This document shows positions 8,464 through 17,909 of a stretch of 64,000 nucleotides of DNA, in pieces. Source of the stretch: Vibrio splendidus (GTDB taxonomy: Bacteria > Pseudomonadota > Gammaproteobacteria > Enterobacterales > Vibrionaceae); the NCBI RefSeq assembly GCF_001557875.1, contig NZ_LNRF01000008.1:124001-188000 (forward strand), in the 5' to 3' direction. The notes beneath the pieces were generated by a model. That model ran no database searches. It saw nothing but the letters and a program-made list of their open reading frames with translations, and was not told where the DNA came from. Positions within the stretch are counted from its first letter, which is position 1, and every line of letters starts with the position of its first letter. A program made the position numbers and the translations under genes.

Positions 8464-9867
8464 TTACGAGTGCGTAAGTTGATGTGCCAGTTTGCCAAGC
8501 AAAATGAGTGCCTGCTCTTTCTCTGCTGTGAGTTCATAAGAGAAGTTCAATCGTATCGCGTTATCCACTCTACCCTGTTCACTGAAAAGATCGCCAGATG
8601 CGACACTAATACCTTGCTCGATAGCCAGTTGATGAAATTGTTGGCTGTCGAATTCTTTAGAGACACGAATCCATATGAAGTAACCACCAGACGGCTCTTC
8701 AATCTCGATCGAATGCGGGAAGTACTGCTTAATAACGTCGATAAATCGCTTTTTCCTGACTAAAAGGTTTTTACGCAGTTTACGAAGGTGATTGTCGTAG
8801 CTTTCATGCGTTAAGAAATGGGCGACGCCAAGTTGAACGGGAGCACTGCTCGATAACGTAGAAAGAAGCTGTAACTTTTGAATCGCATCATTAAAACGCG
8901 TGTTCACAACCCACCCTACTCGATAACCCGGACATAGGCTTTTTGAATACGACCCACAAAGCAAGACGGAATCGGTCTTATCGAAGGCCTTTAATGGCTT
9001 CGGCTTATGCCCTTCGTAATAAAGGTCACCATACACGTCATCTTCAATAATGTAGGTTTCATGTTGTTCAGCAATCTCTACCACACGGCGCTTTGCCTGT
9101 TCCGACAAACAGGTTCCCGTCGGGTTTTGAAAAGTCGTCATCAGCCAACACGCTTTGATATCTTGGTTTTGTAGTGCGTTTTCAAACTGCTCTATATTCA
9201 ATCCATTAATTGGGCAAACATCCACTTCGATAGGATTAAGCCCTAGCCTTTCGACAGCCTGTAGAGCACCATAGAATGCGGGAGATTCTATCACGACGTT
9301 ATCACCCGACTTAGTGACCGTTTGCAGGCTCAAGTTGAGCGCTTCCATTGCACCTGACGTAATCACGATGTCTTGATGATTAACCGTAATGCCTTGCTGC
9401 AGATAACGCTGTGCGATTTGCCTTCTTAAAGACTCACTTCCAGGTGGCAAATTGTTAATCACACTGGCACCCGTCATCTTCCTGCCAGCACTGGCTAGAT
9501 TTCGAGTCAAGGTAGGTAATGGGAAAAGATCAGGATCTGGGAATGCAGAGCCGAAAGGAATCACCCCCTCGGCTGAACTCGACTTCAAGAAATCGAATAA
9601 GCGGTCATTAATGGCTTTCTTTTCACGAACGAATGGCTCTACGTAATCAACGCCGTCCAGTCTCGGCGCGACAAAGTAGCCCGACTGAGGTTTAGCGATG
9701 ATCCACCCTTCGCTTTCTAGCAACTGGTAGGCTTGTAAGACAGTACTATTGCTGACGTTGTAATTGCGACAACTCATGCGTACCGAAGGGATCTTCTCTC
9801 CGGATCGCCACGTATTGTTGGCTATCTGAATCCGAATATCCTTTGCAAGCTCTTCATAACGCGCCAT
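8464..9867 (-). CDS. MocR-type regulator (GntR HTH fused to aminotransferase fold)
   Basis: 467 residues. Residues 1-70 are a GntR winged helix-turn-helix (SGEKIPSVRMSCRNYNVSNS). Residues about 100-467 are a fold-type I aminotransferase domain with NPTG (about 248-251), the Asp-Asp pair in IIEDDVYGD, and SYSKS whose Lys309 should bind pyridoxal phosphate. Such proteins usually act as PLP- or amino-ligand-responsive regulators rather than as enzymes. The likely target is the adjacent small membrane gene. A CRP palindrome lies 103 nt upstream of the start and may serve this gene, the divergent 10086 gene, or both. Ligand unknown. Confidence 0.88.
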   Translation of the reverse strand: MARYEELAKDIRIQIANNTWRSGEKIPSVRMSCRNYNVSNSTVLQAYQLLESEGWIIAKPQSGYFVAPRLDGVDYVEPFVREKKAINDRLFDFLKSSSAEGVIPFGSAFPDPDLFPLPTLTRNLASAGRKMTGASVINNLPPGSESLRRQIAQRYLQQGITVNHQDIVITSGAMEALNLSLQTVTKSGDNVVIESPAFYGALQAVERLGLNPIEVDVCPINGLNIEQFENALQNQDIKACWLMTTFQNPTGTCLSEQAKRRVVEIAEQHETYIIEDDVYGDLYYEGHKPKPLKAFDKTDSVLLCGSYSKSLCPGYRVGWVVNTRFNDAIQKLQLLSTLSSSAPVQLGVAHFLTHESYDNHLRKLRKNLLVRKKRFIDVIKQYFPHSIEIEEPSGGYFIWIRVSKEFDSQQFHQLAIEQGISVASGDLFSEQGRVDNAIRLNFSYELTAEKEQALILLGKLAHQLTHS

Positions 9868-9969
9868 CTAATTGTACTACCTAGAGAAATTCTGTAAGCC
9901 GGTGATTTTATCACTTACGCCAACAACTATTGCTGCTATCCATATGATCGCACCTAATTTCCACAATAG

Positions 9970-9985
9970 TGTGAATTAGTTCACA
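9970..9985. promoter_or_regulatory. CRP site
   Basis: TGTGA-ATTAGT-TCACA is a perfect match to the CRP consensus half-sites with a 6-nt spacer. It sits almost midway between the divergent starts at 9867 and 10086. Confidence 0.75.
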
Positions 9986-10085
9986 GATAACTTTGTAAGC
10001 TTTGCTAAGTTTGTACCCAAGGTAGGAGCTAAGTTGGCTTTCTACCTCAATAATTTGATGTAACCCAAAAACATGCGAGATAACA

Positions 10086-10385
10086 ATGAAAAAAATAGAA
10101 GCAGACCAATTAAGTTATAAAGGAGAGTCAAACGGTGTTCACAGTTGGACAACACCGAGCGGCCAGCCATATTACTGGCACCCAGATTGGCTCCATATTG
10201 CTGAAGATGCGACAGGCTCACATCCAAAGCAAAAGATCGATGTTGAACAAGACCAAGCACCAACGGAAAAACACGCTGTGTCTGCTATTCTGAAACACAT
10301 CAACCAATGGGCTGCAGACAAACTAGCGTCTCACCCTGAGATTGAAACAGGCTCTATTGAAGCTGAAATCAATCTGAAAAAGTAA
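10086..10385 (+). CDS. Small soluble protein of unknown function
   Basis: 99 residues, starting MKKIEADQLSYKGESNG. It has no signal peptide or membrane segment. An aromatic-rich patch YYWHPDWLHI is at about 29-38, followed by a charged helical tail. I do not recognise the family. A GAGATAAC sequence precedes the ATG. The region upstream contains a perfect CRP site about 100 nt away, which suggests control by carbon status. The overlapping minus-strand reading frame at 10042-10263 lacks a comparable ribosome site and is treated as a shadow. Confidence 0.7.
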   Translation: MKKIEADQLSYKGESNGVHSWTTPSGQPYYWHPDWLHIAEDATGSHPKQKIDVEQDQAPTEKHAVSAILKHINQWAADKLASHPEIETGSIEAEINLKK

Positions 10386-10676
10386 TTTGATTTAAAGTCG
10401 CTCGCGAACTCAATCACTCGCGACTTGAGTCAAATAGATCGACTGAGTAGCCTCGAACCTCGACCGAGGCTATTCAAGTATCTTCATAAAAATGCTGCAA
10501 TAACCCTCATCTAGCTAACAAATCTCTAACACAAACCAGTTTCTTGTATCAATCCACGAAAGCTATCGATAGAATTTTCGGTCTTATTCACGTCAGTTAT
10601 GCAAATCATTCGTAACTCTAAAGTCGTGAATCAATGAATGCGTAAATCTAATAAGAATGAGAACAAAGGCTTATCG

Positions 10677-12179
10677 ATGGATACTTCAAATTACAATCAA
10701 TCGCTAACGACTAAGTTATACGTCATTGCTGGCGTGCTGTTTGGCACCTATGGCAGTCGGGTATGTCCTATGCTCGAGAGCTTAACGACGTTGGAGATTT
10801 TCACACAAGTCAGTATTGTGTTTGTCTTATTATGGCTCGCGCGTCGTTACCTATTGGCGCAACATACCTTGGTCAAGCAAGGCCGATTCGCGCAACTCGA
10901 TGCCCTGCTATTTTTTACTGCAAGTGTGCCTTTCGCGCTCTACTACAACTTAAGCTATGAATTCACCATAGATAGTAATTTGAAAGTGCTGTTTGGCATG
11001 AGTCTATTCGGCTTCTTTACCGGAACCATTCTTCAATTGAACGCCAAACTCAGCCAAATGGATAAAATGGAGACGACTGGGAAATTTGGCTTCCAACTAG
11101 TTGGTGAAAGGAGTTCGCTGGTTAAGCAAATGATTGGTTTAGTCATCGTACTTCTGGTAACACTGACGACTATGTTGACGATGATTGCCGTCAAGGACAT
11201 CTTTTGGCTAGAACATAACCCTGAACGCTTATTGGATGGCACCGGCAAGATCAGCGTGATCAAAGAGTTTACTTATTTAGCTGTGGTACTGGGTGGATAC
11301 GCAATCACCATCATGACACTGTGGAGCAAACTGATTAAACGTATTCTCCTTAGCCAAGAGTGCGCATTGAACAAGGTAACCAATGGCGAGCAAGGCGTTC
11401 GCTTACCTATATTCGGCTACAACGAGCTTGGTTCAATGGCATCAATGACCAATACCATGCTTGATAGCCTCGAAAACGCACAAAACGAAGTCAAAACAAC
11501 ACGTGACGTTGCCATTGTGAGCCTATCTGCGCTGGCAGAATCTCGAGACAATGAAACGGGTGCCCATATCCTAAGAACTCAAGAGTACGTAAAGGTACTC
11601 GCACAAGAGCTCAGCAAATCAGAAACCCACTCAAGCTTGTTAACGCCAAACTACATCGAGTTGCTTTACAAATCTGCGCCTTTGCACGACGTAGGCAAAG
11701 TCGGTGTGCCTGATAGCGTGTTATTGAAACCGGGCAAATTGACGGACAAAGAGTTTGAGATAATGAAAGGTCACCCCGCGATTGGTGCTGAAGCGTTATC
11801 TATTGCAGAAAAGCAGTTGGGAAGTAGCTCTTTCTTAAGAGTCGCAAAGGAGATATCTCTCACTCACCACGAAAAATGGAATGGCAGCGGTTATCCAAAT
11901 CAGTTGTCTGGTGAAGATATTCCTCTATCGGGTCGTTTAATGGCATTGGCCGATGTTTATGATGCGCTCATATCGAAACGCGTTTACAAGCCAGCCTTTA
12001 CTCATGAACAAGCTAAACAGATCATCTTAGATGGCAATGGGACGCACTTTGATCCGCAAATTGTCCAAGCTTTTCTGGCCGTCGAACAAGCATTTGTTTC
12101 AATTGCCGCGACCTACAAAGATGGCAAAAATGTACCCAGTGAACTTGAGCGCGAAAGTTTTATTGCTCAACCAGCATAA
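10677..12179 (+). CDS. Membrane-anchored HD-GYP domain protein
   Basis: About 500 residues from the ATG at 10677, which has AAAGG seven nt upstream; an in-frame ATG at 10638 would add 13 residues. The N-terminal half holds about six hydrophobic segments, then a HAMP-like linker. The C-terminal half is an HD-GYP domain with ESRDNETGAHILRTQEYV, HDVGKVGVPD (His and Asp coded at 11685-11690) and GSGYP (Gly-Tyr-Pro coded at 11889-11897). HD-GYP enzymes hydrolyse c-di-GMP, and all signature residues are present, so activity is plausible. There is no receiver domain, so input probably comes through the membrane part. A terminator follows at 12206. Confidence 0.9.
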   Translation: MDTSNYNQSLTTKLYVIAGVLFGTYGSRVCPMLESLTTLEIFTQVSIVFVLLWLARRYLLAQHTLVKQGRFAQLDALLFFTASVPFALYYNLSYEFTIDSNLKVLFGMSLFGFFTGTILQLNAKLSQMDKMETTGKFGFQLVGERSSLVKQMIGLVIVLLVTLTTMLTMIAVKDIFWLEHNPERLLDGTGKISVIKEFTYLAVVLGGYAITIMTLWSKLIKRILLSQECALNKVTNGEQGVRLPIFGYNELGSMASMTNTMLDSLENAQNEVKTTRDVAIVSLSALAESRDNETGAHILRTQEYVKVLAQELSKSETHSSLLTPNYIELLYKSAPLHDVGKVGVPDSVLLKPGKLTDKEFEIMKGHPAIGAEALSIAEKQLGSSSFLRVAKEISLTHHEKWNGSGYPNQLSGEDIPLSGRLMALADVYDALISKRVYKPAFTHEQAKQIILDGNGTHFDPQIVQAFLAVEQAFVSIAATYKDGKNVPSELERESFIAQPA

Positions 12180-12205
12180 TCCATTCAAAAACAACTAACT
12201 TCTTG

Positions 12206-12237
12206 CACCCTATAGGTTAATCCGTAGGGTGTTTTGT
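12206..12237 (+). terminator. Probable terminator after the HD-GYP gene
   Basis: CACCCTA / TAGGGTG stem with a 12-nt loop, followed by GTTTTGTT. Confidence 0.65.
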
Positions 12238-12381
12238 TATCAAATACCCTCTTTAGTCAATAAATCTGATTGAAATGGATTTTTTTTAGCCTTTCTGTTC
12301 ACTTCGTATTGTCTTAAAAATTCCATACAGGTATAACTACCCATAGATACTATCCCCTCTCAATTGACATGGATGAAGATT

Positions 12382-13572
12382 ATGTTTGAAAAAGTGTTAG
12401 CTGCTCCCGCCGATCCTATCCTCGGCCTTACTGAAGAGTTTAAAAAAGACTCTCGTGCAGAGAAAATCAACCTTGGTGTTGGCATCTACAAAAATGAAGA
12501 TGGTCAAACGCCTGTACTTAAAACAGTAAAGAAAGCAGAAGCTGCACTTCTTGAAAACGAAAAAACCAAATCTTACCTAACGATTGAAGGCACAGCTGAA
12601 TACGGTCTAGCGGTTCAAAAACTTCTTTTCGGTTCAGACGCAGAGATCGTAACGTCTCAACGCGCTAAAACAGCACAAGCTCCAGGTGGTACAGGTGCAC
12701 TTCGCGTAGCGGGTGAATTCATCAAGCGCCAACTGGGCGACGTAAAAATCTGGATCAGTAACCCAACTTGGGCTAACCACAACGGCGTTTTCGCTGCTGC
12801 GGGTATCGAGACGGCTCAATACAGCTACTACAACGCTGAAACTAAAGACAAAGACTTCGCAGGCATGGTAGCTGACCTAGAGAAAGCTTCTGAAGGCGAT
12901 ATCGTTCTTCTTCACGGCTGCTGTCACAACCCAACAGGTATCGACCCAACGGCTGATGAGTGGGAAGTACTGGCTAAACTGGTTGCTGAGAAGAAACTAC
13001 TTCCTCTATTCGATTTTGCTTACCAAGGTTTTGCAAAAGGCGTTGAAGAAGATGCGGCTGGCCTACGTGTTTTTGCTAAGTACAACAAAGAGATCCTTGT
13101 TGCTAGCTCGTTCTCTAAGAACTTCGGCTTGTACAACGAGCGTGTAGGTGCATTCACTCTGGTTGCAGAATCTGCAGACGTAGCAACGACAGCGTTCTCT
13201 CAAGTTAAGAGCATTATCCGCTCTATCTACTCTAACCCACCAGCGCACGGCAGTGCTGTAGTCACTCACATCCTTGGTGATGCTGATCTACGTGCTGAAT
13301 GGGAAGCAGAAGTAGCAGAAATGCGCGACCGTATCCAAGAGATGCGTGAGCTATTCGTAACAACACTGAAATCTGAAGGTGTTGATGCAGACTTCACATT
13401 CATCGAACGTCAAAACGGTATGTTCTCTTTCTCTGGTTTGAGCAAAGAGCAAGTAAACCGCCTAAAAGACGAATTCGCAATCTACATTGTTGGCTCTGGC
13501 CGCATCAGCGTAGCGGGCATGACTAAGTCAAACATGGGTCCTCTATGTAAAGGTATCGCTGCGGTTCTTTAA
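12382..13572 (+). CDS. aspC: Aspartate aminotransferase
   Basis: 396 residues from the ATG at 12382 (MFEKVLAAPADPILGL), matching the E. coli AspC/TyrB length and N-terminus; a longer frame begins six codons earlier without homology. The PLP enzyme interconverts aspartate and 2-oxoglutarate with oxaloacetate and glutamate, and often also accepts aromatic amino acids. Fold-type I motifs are HGCCHNPTGIDPT, FDFAYQGFAKG and SSFSKNFGLYNERVG, the last containing the PLP lysine. It is monocistronic with its own terminator. Confidence 0.95.
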   Translation: MFEKVLAAPADPILGLTEEFKKDSRAEKINLGVGIYKNEDGQTPVLKTVKKAEAALLENEKTKSYLTIEGTAEYGLAVQKLLFGSDAEIVTSQRAKTAQAPGGTGALRVAGEFIKRQLGDVKIWISNPTWANHNGVFAAAGIETAQYSYYNAETKDKDFAGMVADLEKASEGDIVLLHGCCHNPTGIDPTADEWEVLAKLVAEKKLLPLFDFAYQGFAKGVEEDAAGLRVFAKYNKEILVASSFSKNFGLYNERVGAFTLVAESADVATTAFSQVKSIIRSIYSNPPAHGSAVVTHILGDADLRAEWEAEVAEMRDRIQEMRELFVTTLKSEGVDADFTFIERQNGMFSFSGLSKEQVNRLKDEFAIYIVGSGRISVAGMTKSNMGPLCKGIAAVL

Positions 13573-13614
13573 TCGTAACAATACCAAGTCTGCTCTTGCA
13601 GACAGTCGATATGC

Positions 13615-13643
13615 AAAAGCCAGCGATTAAGCTGGCTTTTTTG
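13615..13643. terminator. Bidirectional terminator after aspC
   Basis: AAAAGCCAGC / GCTGGCTTTT stem with loop GATTAA and a T run, shared with the convergent outer-membrane gene. Confidence 0.9.
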
Positions 13644-13675
13644 TATCTCTACTTTCAGTTTAAATGTTTTGTAAG

Positions 13676-14320
13676 TTAGTACTCTAGGAAGAACTCAACA
13701 CCTAACTCATTCGTTCTTTCACTTACACCCGTGCTGCCCTCGCCATCCCGATGTTGGTAGGAACCACCAATCGCAAATTTGTTGGTCACCAGATAACGTA
13801 AGCCTAGGTGGTAAATCTCTTCGTCGAACAAATCGCTTCGATTCACTTGTACACTGCCATTGGCAATCCAACGTTTCGCAAAGCCATAGTTAAGCTCGGC
13901 TTTCACCCCTTGGATAAACTCAGTGTCAGAAGATTCAGTTCGGTTGGTGTCATTATCTTCAACCTTACCTTTAATGATACCAAGCAGGTAGTAAGCTACT
14001 ATGTCTAAATCTTTCTTAATGCTGTAACGGTAACCAACACTTGGCATCAGCGTATCAATCCGAGTCGTGCTTTCATCAGGGTGAATAAAGCGTGCCGTAT
14101 AATCACCAAGCAGCAACCACTCATCGGTCATGGTATAACTCACCCCCAACCCGAATGACGATGCATTGTTATTACCACCCGCATCTTCATTTAAACTACC
14201 CGAATGCGCCGTGGCATAAACATGGTCATAATCAAGAATATCCACTGCGTTAGTGTCCGCCCACAAACTTGGAGAAAACATAAAAACCGCAGATACAAAA
14301 CTAAGCTTCCACTTCGACAT
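13676..14320 (-). CDS. Small outer-membrane beta-barrel protein
   Basis: 214 residues from the ATG at 14320, which has AAGG nine nt upstream; the ATG at 14329 would sit directly on that ribosome site. A signal peptide ends in SLWA-DT. The mature part alternates polar and hydrophobic residues in amphipathic strands and ends in the aromatic residue of GVEFFLEY, as typical outer-membrane barrels do. It is about the size of an eight-stranded barrel. The general plan resembles the protein at 24565, but the identity between them by eye is low. Specific role unknown. Confidence 0.78.
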   Translation of the reverse strand: MSKWKLSFVSAVFMFSPSLWADTNAVDILDYDHVYATAHSGSLNEDAGGNNNASSFGLGVSYTMTDEWLLLGDYTARFIHPDESTTRIDTLMPSVGYRYSIKKDLDIVAYYLLGIIKGKVEDNDTNRTESSDTEFIQGVKAELNYGFAKRWIANGSVQVNRSDLFDEEIYHLGLRYLVTNKFAIGGSYQHRDGEGSTGVSERTNELGVEFFLEY

Positions 14321-14470
14321 TCCTATCATCCTTAAACTGTCACTCCATTAATTGAAAGGTTAGTCTATCCATAAGACTTTAAAAAGGTTTTAGCTCACAG
14401 ATTGATTTGTGACGGCAAAATATTATCAAATGTTGTACCATGAAATCATACAAACCAATGGATGATCATT

Positions 14471-16360
14471 ATGGATGCTGAGTTATTAGAGATTCAAAAC
14501 TTTCTGGCACAATACCCCCCTTTCACAGAACTCCCTGAGGAGATGTTGGCGAAAGTGACCAGTAGCGTGGAAATTTCTTATTACCGCCAAGATACCCCGA
14601 TCATTCACTTTGGTGATCAAATACATGACTTATACATCGTTCGAAGTGGCGAAGTCGAAGTCTACCGTCGTAAAGGCGAACTCTATAACCGCCTTGATGA
14701 AGGCCACTTGTTCGGTCAAATGGGCCTACTAACCAACAACAAGGTGCGTTTCCCAGTTAAAGCGACCGAAGACACCCTGCTCTACTGCATTCCTGAGCCT
14801 ATCTTCCAAGAGCTCTACGACAACTACGACTCCTTTGCCGATTTCGTAGAAGTAGAAGATAACGCGCGACTACGCCAAGCCAACTCAGACAGCAACGACG
14901 CGAACGACCTAACGACATCCAAAGTAAAAACGCTGCTGACCAGCGAAGCACCAATGATCGAAAAAACGCGCACTATTCAGCAAGCTGCAACCATGATGGC
15001 ACAAGATAATGTGTCCTCTTTGCTTATCATCGACCCAGATATCGTTGAAGATGATGAAGATGACTCAACACCAGTGATCGGCATCATCACCGACCGAGAT
15101 TTATGTACGCGTGTACTCGCCGAAGGTCTAGACCCATCGGACGAAGTATCCAGTGTGATGACACCAGAGGTTATCTCACTCGACCATAATGCTTACGTAT
15201 ACGAAGCCATGATGACCATGCTTCGCTACAACGTGCATCACTTACCGGTGCTTAAAGATAAGAAGCCTATCGGTATTATCGAAGCGACTGATATTGTCCG
15301 TTACGAGTCTCAAAACTCACTGTTGCTTGTGAGCAGTATCTTCCAGCAACAAAGTATTGAAGATCTGAAGGTGCTTTCTGAGCAAGTAAAAGACAGCTTT
15401 GTGCGCTTGGTTAACGAAGATGCCAACGCCCACATGGTGGGTACTGCAATGTCGGTAATTGGTCGTAGCTTTAAGCAACGTATTATCGAACTGGGTGAAG
15501 AGAAACTAGGTAAGGCTCCTATTCCTTATTGTTTCCTTGCACTCGGCTCGATGGGGCGTGATGAGCAGCTGCTCGTTACTGACCAAGATAACGCAATTAT
15601 TCTTGACGATACCTACGACGAGAAAAAGCACGGTAAGTACTTTGAAGAGCTATCGACCTTCATTTGTGATGGCTTAGACCAATGTGGCTATGTGTACTGT
15701 ACTGGCGACATCATGGCGACTAACCCAACGTGGCGTATGACTCGTAGACAATGGGAAGAGTGCTTTGCCGATTGGATTGATGATCCAAACCCGAAAGCCC
15801 TGTTGAATGCTTCAATCTTCTTCGACTTAGATGGCGTTTATGGTCGTCTGAAATGGGCTGAGCAATTGAACAGTTTTATTGTTCGACGCGCCCGTAAGAA
15901 CAACCGCTTCTTGGCGTGTCTTGCACGTAACGCACTCAACCGCACACCGCCGCTCGGTTTCTTCAAAGATTTCGTTATGGAGAAAGATGGCCGTCACAAC
16001 AACTCAATCAACCTTAAGCGTCGTGGTACAGCGCCACTTGCCGATTTGATTCGTGTTCACTCATTGGCGGTAGGCTCTCGTTCTAAGAACTCATTCGAGC
16101 GTTTAGATGACATCATTGACGCCGGTATTCTGCCAAAAGGCCGAGCTCAAGATTTGAAAGATGCGATGGAGTTTATCTCTCTGGTTCGTATTCGCCACCA
16201 AGCACACGATGTCGACAACAACATCGAGCCTGATAACAACATCGAGCCAGAGAACCTGTCTGACTTCGAACGACGTAACCTAAAGGATGCATTCCAAATA
16301 TTAAGTAATGCGCAAAACTTCCTTAAGTTCCGTTATCAAGCCAGCAACAAGTTTAAGTAG
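14471..16360 (+). CDS. cNMP-binding / CBS / DUF294 nucleotidyltransferase-like protein
   Basis: About 629 residues from MDAELLEIQNF at 14471; an in-frame ATG three codons earlier is less likely. Domains in order: a cyclic-nucleotide-binding-like fold (about 15-130), a CBS pair (about 155-290, with GIITDRDLCTRVLAEGLDP), a DUF294 nucleotidyltransferase-like domain with GSMGRDEQLLVTDQDNAI, and a DUF294 C-terminal domain. The GS-x-GR-x-E pattern and D-Q-D residues resemble GlnD/GlnE-type transferases. This architecture is widespread but poorly characterised. The exonuclease gene starts 5 nt after its stop, so the two are co-transcribed. Confidence 0.9.
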   Translation: MDAELLEIQNFLAQYPPFTELPEEMLAKVTSSVEISYYRQDTPIIHFGDQIHDLYIVRSGEVEVYRRKGELYNRLDEGHLFGQMGLLTNNKVRFPVKATEDTLLYCIPEPIFQELYDNYDSFADFVEVEDNARLRQANSDSNDANDLTTSKVKTLLTSEAPMIEKTRTIQQAATMMAQDNVSSLLIIDPDIVEDDEDDSTPVIGIITDRDLCTRVLAEGLDPSDEVSSVMTPEVISLDHNAYVYEAMMTMLRYNVHHLPVLKDKKPIGIIEATDIVRYESQNSLLLVSSIFQQQSIEDLKVLSEQVKDSFVRLVNEDANAHMVGTAMSVIGRSFKQRIIELGEEKLGKAPIPYCFLALGSMGRDEQLLVTDQDNAIILDDTYDEKKHGKYFEELSTFICDGLDQCGYVYCTGDIMATNPTWRMTRRQWEECFADWIDDPNPKALLNASIFFDLDGVYGRLKWAEQLNSFIVRRARKNNRFLACLARNALNRTPPLGFFKDFVMEKDGRHNNSINLKRRGTAPLADLIRVHSLAVGSRSKNSFERLDDIIDAGILPKGRAQDLKDAMEFISLVRIRHQAHDVDNNIEPDNNIEPENLSDFERRNLKDAFQILSNAQNFLKFRYQASNKFK

Positions 16361-16365
16361 GGTCT

Positions 16366-17082
16366 ATGAACAAACTATTCAGATCACCTGCGGTCGATTG
16401 GCCATTTAAGTTTGCTCAGAAGCTAGAACGAGCGAAAGACGAGCGCTTAAAGCACTATTATAGTCAGCCTCTTCCTGCTCCTGATACGCCTCTTTCAGAA
16501 GTGATGTTCTTGGCTGTCGACTTTGAAACGACGGGGTTAAACCCAAACAAAGACGGCATCATTACCATTGGTTTAGTGCCATTTACGCTCAATCGCATCT
16601 ACTTGCGACAAGCCAAACACTGGACTCTAAGACCAAAACAGAAACTTGAAGAAGAATCTGTCGTGATTCATGGTATCACTCACAATGACATCATCGATGC
16701 GCCAGACCTTAGCGAAGTGCTGGGCGAGATCTTAGAATCAATGGCGGGACATATCCCTGTGGTTCACTATCGTCGTATCGAACGTGACTTCTTGGATAAT
16801 GCATTGAAGGTGCGACTCGGAGAAGGCATTGAGTTTCCAGTTCTCGATACGCTCGAGATTGAATCTCAGATCCAGAATAAACTGGCTGGCGGCTTGTGGA
16901 ATAAGCTAAAAGGCAAAAAACCAGCCTCAGTGAGGCTTGGTCAAAGCCGTCGTCGATACCACCTGCCCGACTACACACCACATCATGCATTAACTGACGC
17001 GATAGCGACCGCTGAGCTACTCCAAGCTCAAATTGCTCATCACTTTGACTCTGAGATGCCTTTGAAGAATTTCTGGCTCTAA
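16366..17082 (+). CDS. DnaQ-like 3'-5' exonuclease
   Basis: 238 residues of the DEDDh exonuclease superfamily. ExoI is VDFETTGLNP with Asp and Glu, ExoII includes HYRRIERDFLDNAL, and ExoIII is HHALTDAIATAEL with the His and Asp. Such enzymes degrade single strands of DNA or RNA, as DNA polymerase III epsilon, RNase T and others do. The N-terminal 45 residues are an extra basic segment. It is translationally close to the DUF294 gene (5-nt gap), suggesting a joint function that is not established. A terminator follows at 17111. Confidence 0.9.
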   Translation: MNKLFRSPAVDWPFKFAQKLERAKDERLKHYYSQPLPAPDTPLSEVMFLAVDFETTGLNPNKDGIITIGLVPFTLNRIYLRQAKHWTLRPKQKLEEESVVIHGITHNDIIDAPDLSEVLGEILESMAGHIPVVHYRRIERDFLDNALKVRLGEGIEFPVLDTLEIESQIQNKLAGGLWNKLKGKKPASVRLGQSRRRYHLPDYTPHHALTDAIATAELLQAQIAHHFDSEMPLKNFWL

Positions 17083-17110
17083 TTGAGTTACGTAAGCTCG
17101 ACTTAAACAC

Positions 17111-17140
17111 AAAGCCCACTAACTTCCATTAGTGGGCTTT
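17111..17140. terminator. Bidirectional terminator
   Basis: AAAGCCCACTAA / TTAGTGGGCTTT stem with a 6-nt loop, between the convergent exonuclease and MOSC genes. Confidence 0.9.
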
Positions 17141-17161
17141 GCTATTTTTTATCATCTAAGT

Positions 17162-17854
17162 TTATGCCGCTGTTGGCCCAACTAATCGCATTTCCCAATC
17201 TTCAACTTCACCCGTTTCTAGGCGTCGTTCAACCAACTTGCCCCAAGATTCTACGAGTGGCAGTTCAGCCATCTGGCTCAGTTCATCTCTATCCAGGCTT
17301 CCCGTAAAAACGGCACTCATGATGCGAGCGAGCGACCACTCTGGGTAAGGTCTTTCACAAAGGATAATTTCGTCACCTTCACCAATGTCACCTTCCTCTA
17401 ATACACGGAAGTACCAACCCGTTCGAAGCGTGTCTTGCAGCCTTCTCGCCATGTCATTTTGGTCGAATCGTACATTGAGCTTCCAACAAGGCATGCGCCC
17501 CTGGGAGACTTCCAATAAAGTTGATCCAATACGAACCTTATCTTTCAAGCAAATGGATTGTTCTGTAATACCGCTTGAGCTTAAGTTCTCGCCAAATGCG
17601 CCTGCAGATTGGAAGATGTCTTTGTCGCCCAGTTCTTGCTGCCAAACTGGGTAGTGCTCGCTCGGGTAGATATGAAGAGCTTTTTGAATGCCACCATGAA
17701 AGCGAGGATCACCTTGTTCATCATTGGTAAAACCAAGCTCTGTGGCGTGTTGGCGCTCCGACAAAACCTGCTTATCAATGGCACTGTTTGCACCGTGCGC
17801 AAAAGTAACGGTTTTGCCAGCCAATACACTATTTACTACGCCTAACTTCTTCAT
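17162..17854 (-). CDS. MOSC domain protein (YiiM-like)
   Basis: 230 residues. The MOSC domain has GDPRFHGGIQKALHIYPSEH and GRMPCWKLNVRF, the latter with the conserved Cys that would bind a molybdenum cofactor sulfur. A YiiM-type C-terminal alpha-helical segment follows (LARIMSAVFTG). E. coli YiiM uses molybdenum cofactor to reduce N-hydroxylated bases such as 6-hydroxylaminopurine. Catalysis here is inferred from family. Start MKKLGVVN follows an AAGGAAGA ribosome site. The broken small gene at 17910 lies just upstream on the same strand. Confidence 0.87.
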   Translation of the reverse strand: MKKLGVVNSVLAGKTVTFAHGANSAIDKQVLSERQHATELGFTNDEQGDPRFHGGIQKALHIYPSEHYPVWQQELGDKDIFQSAGAFGENLSSSGITEQSICLKDKVRIGSTLLEVSQGRMPCWKLNVRFDQNDMARRLQDTLRTGWYFRVLEEGDIGEGDEIILCERPYPEWSLARIMSAVFTGSLDRDELSQMAELPLVESWGKLVERRLETGEVEDWEMRLVGPTAA

Positions 17855-17909
17855 ATCTCTTCCTTCTTACCTGAAACTTATTTGCTGTGTCATACAAGCT
17901 AAAGCCAAC

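Noticed and set aside
10042..10263. 73-codon minus-strand ORF opposite the 10086 gene
   Set aside because: No ribosome site or family; the plus-strand gene has an upstream CRP site and normal composition.
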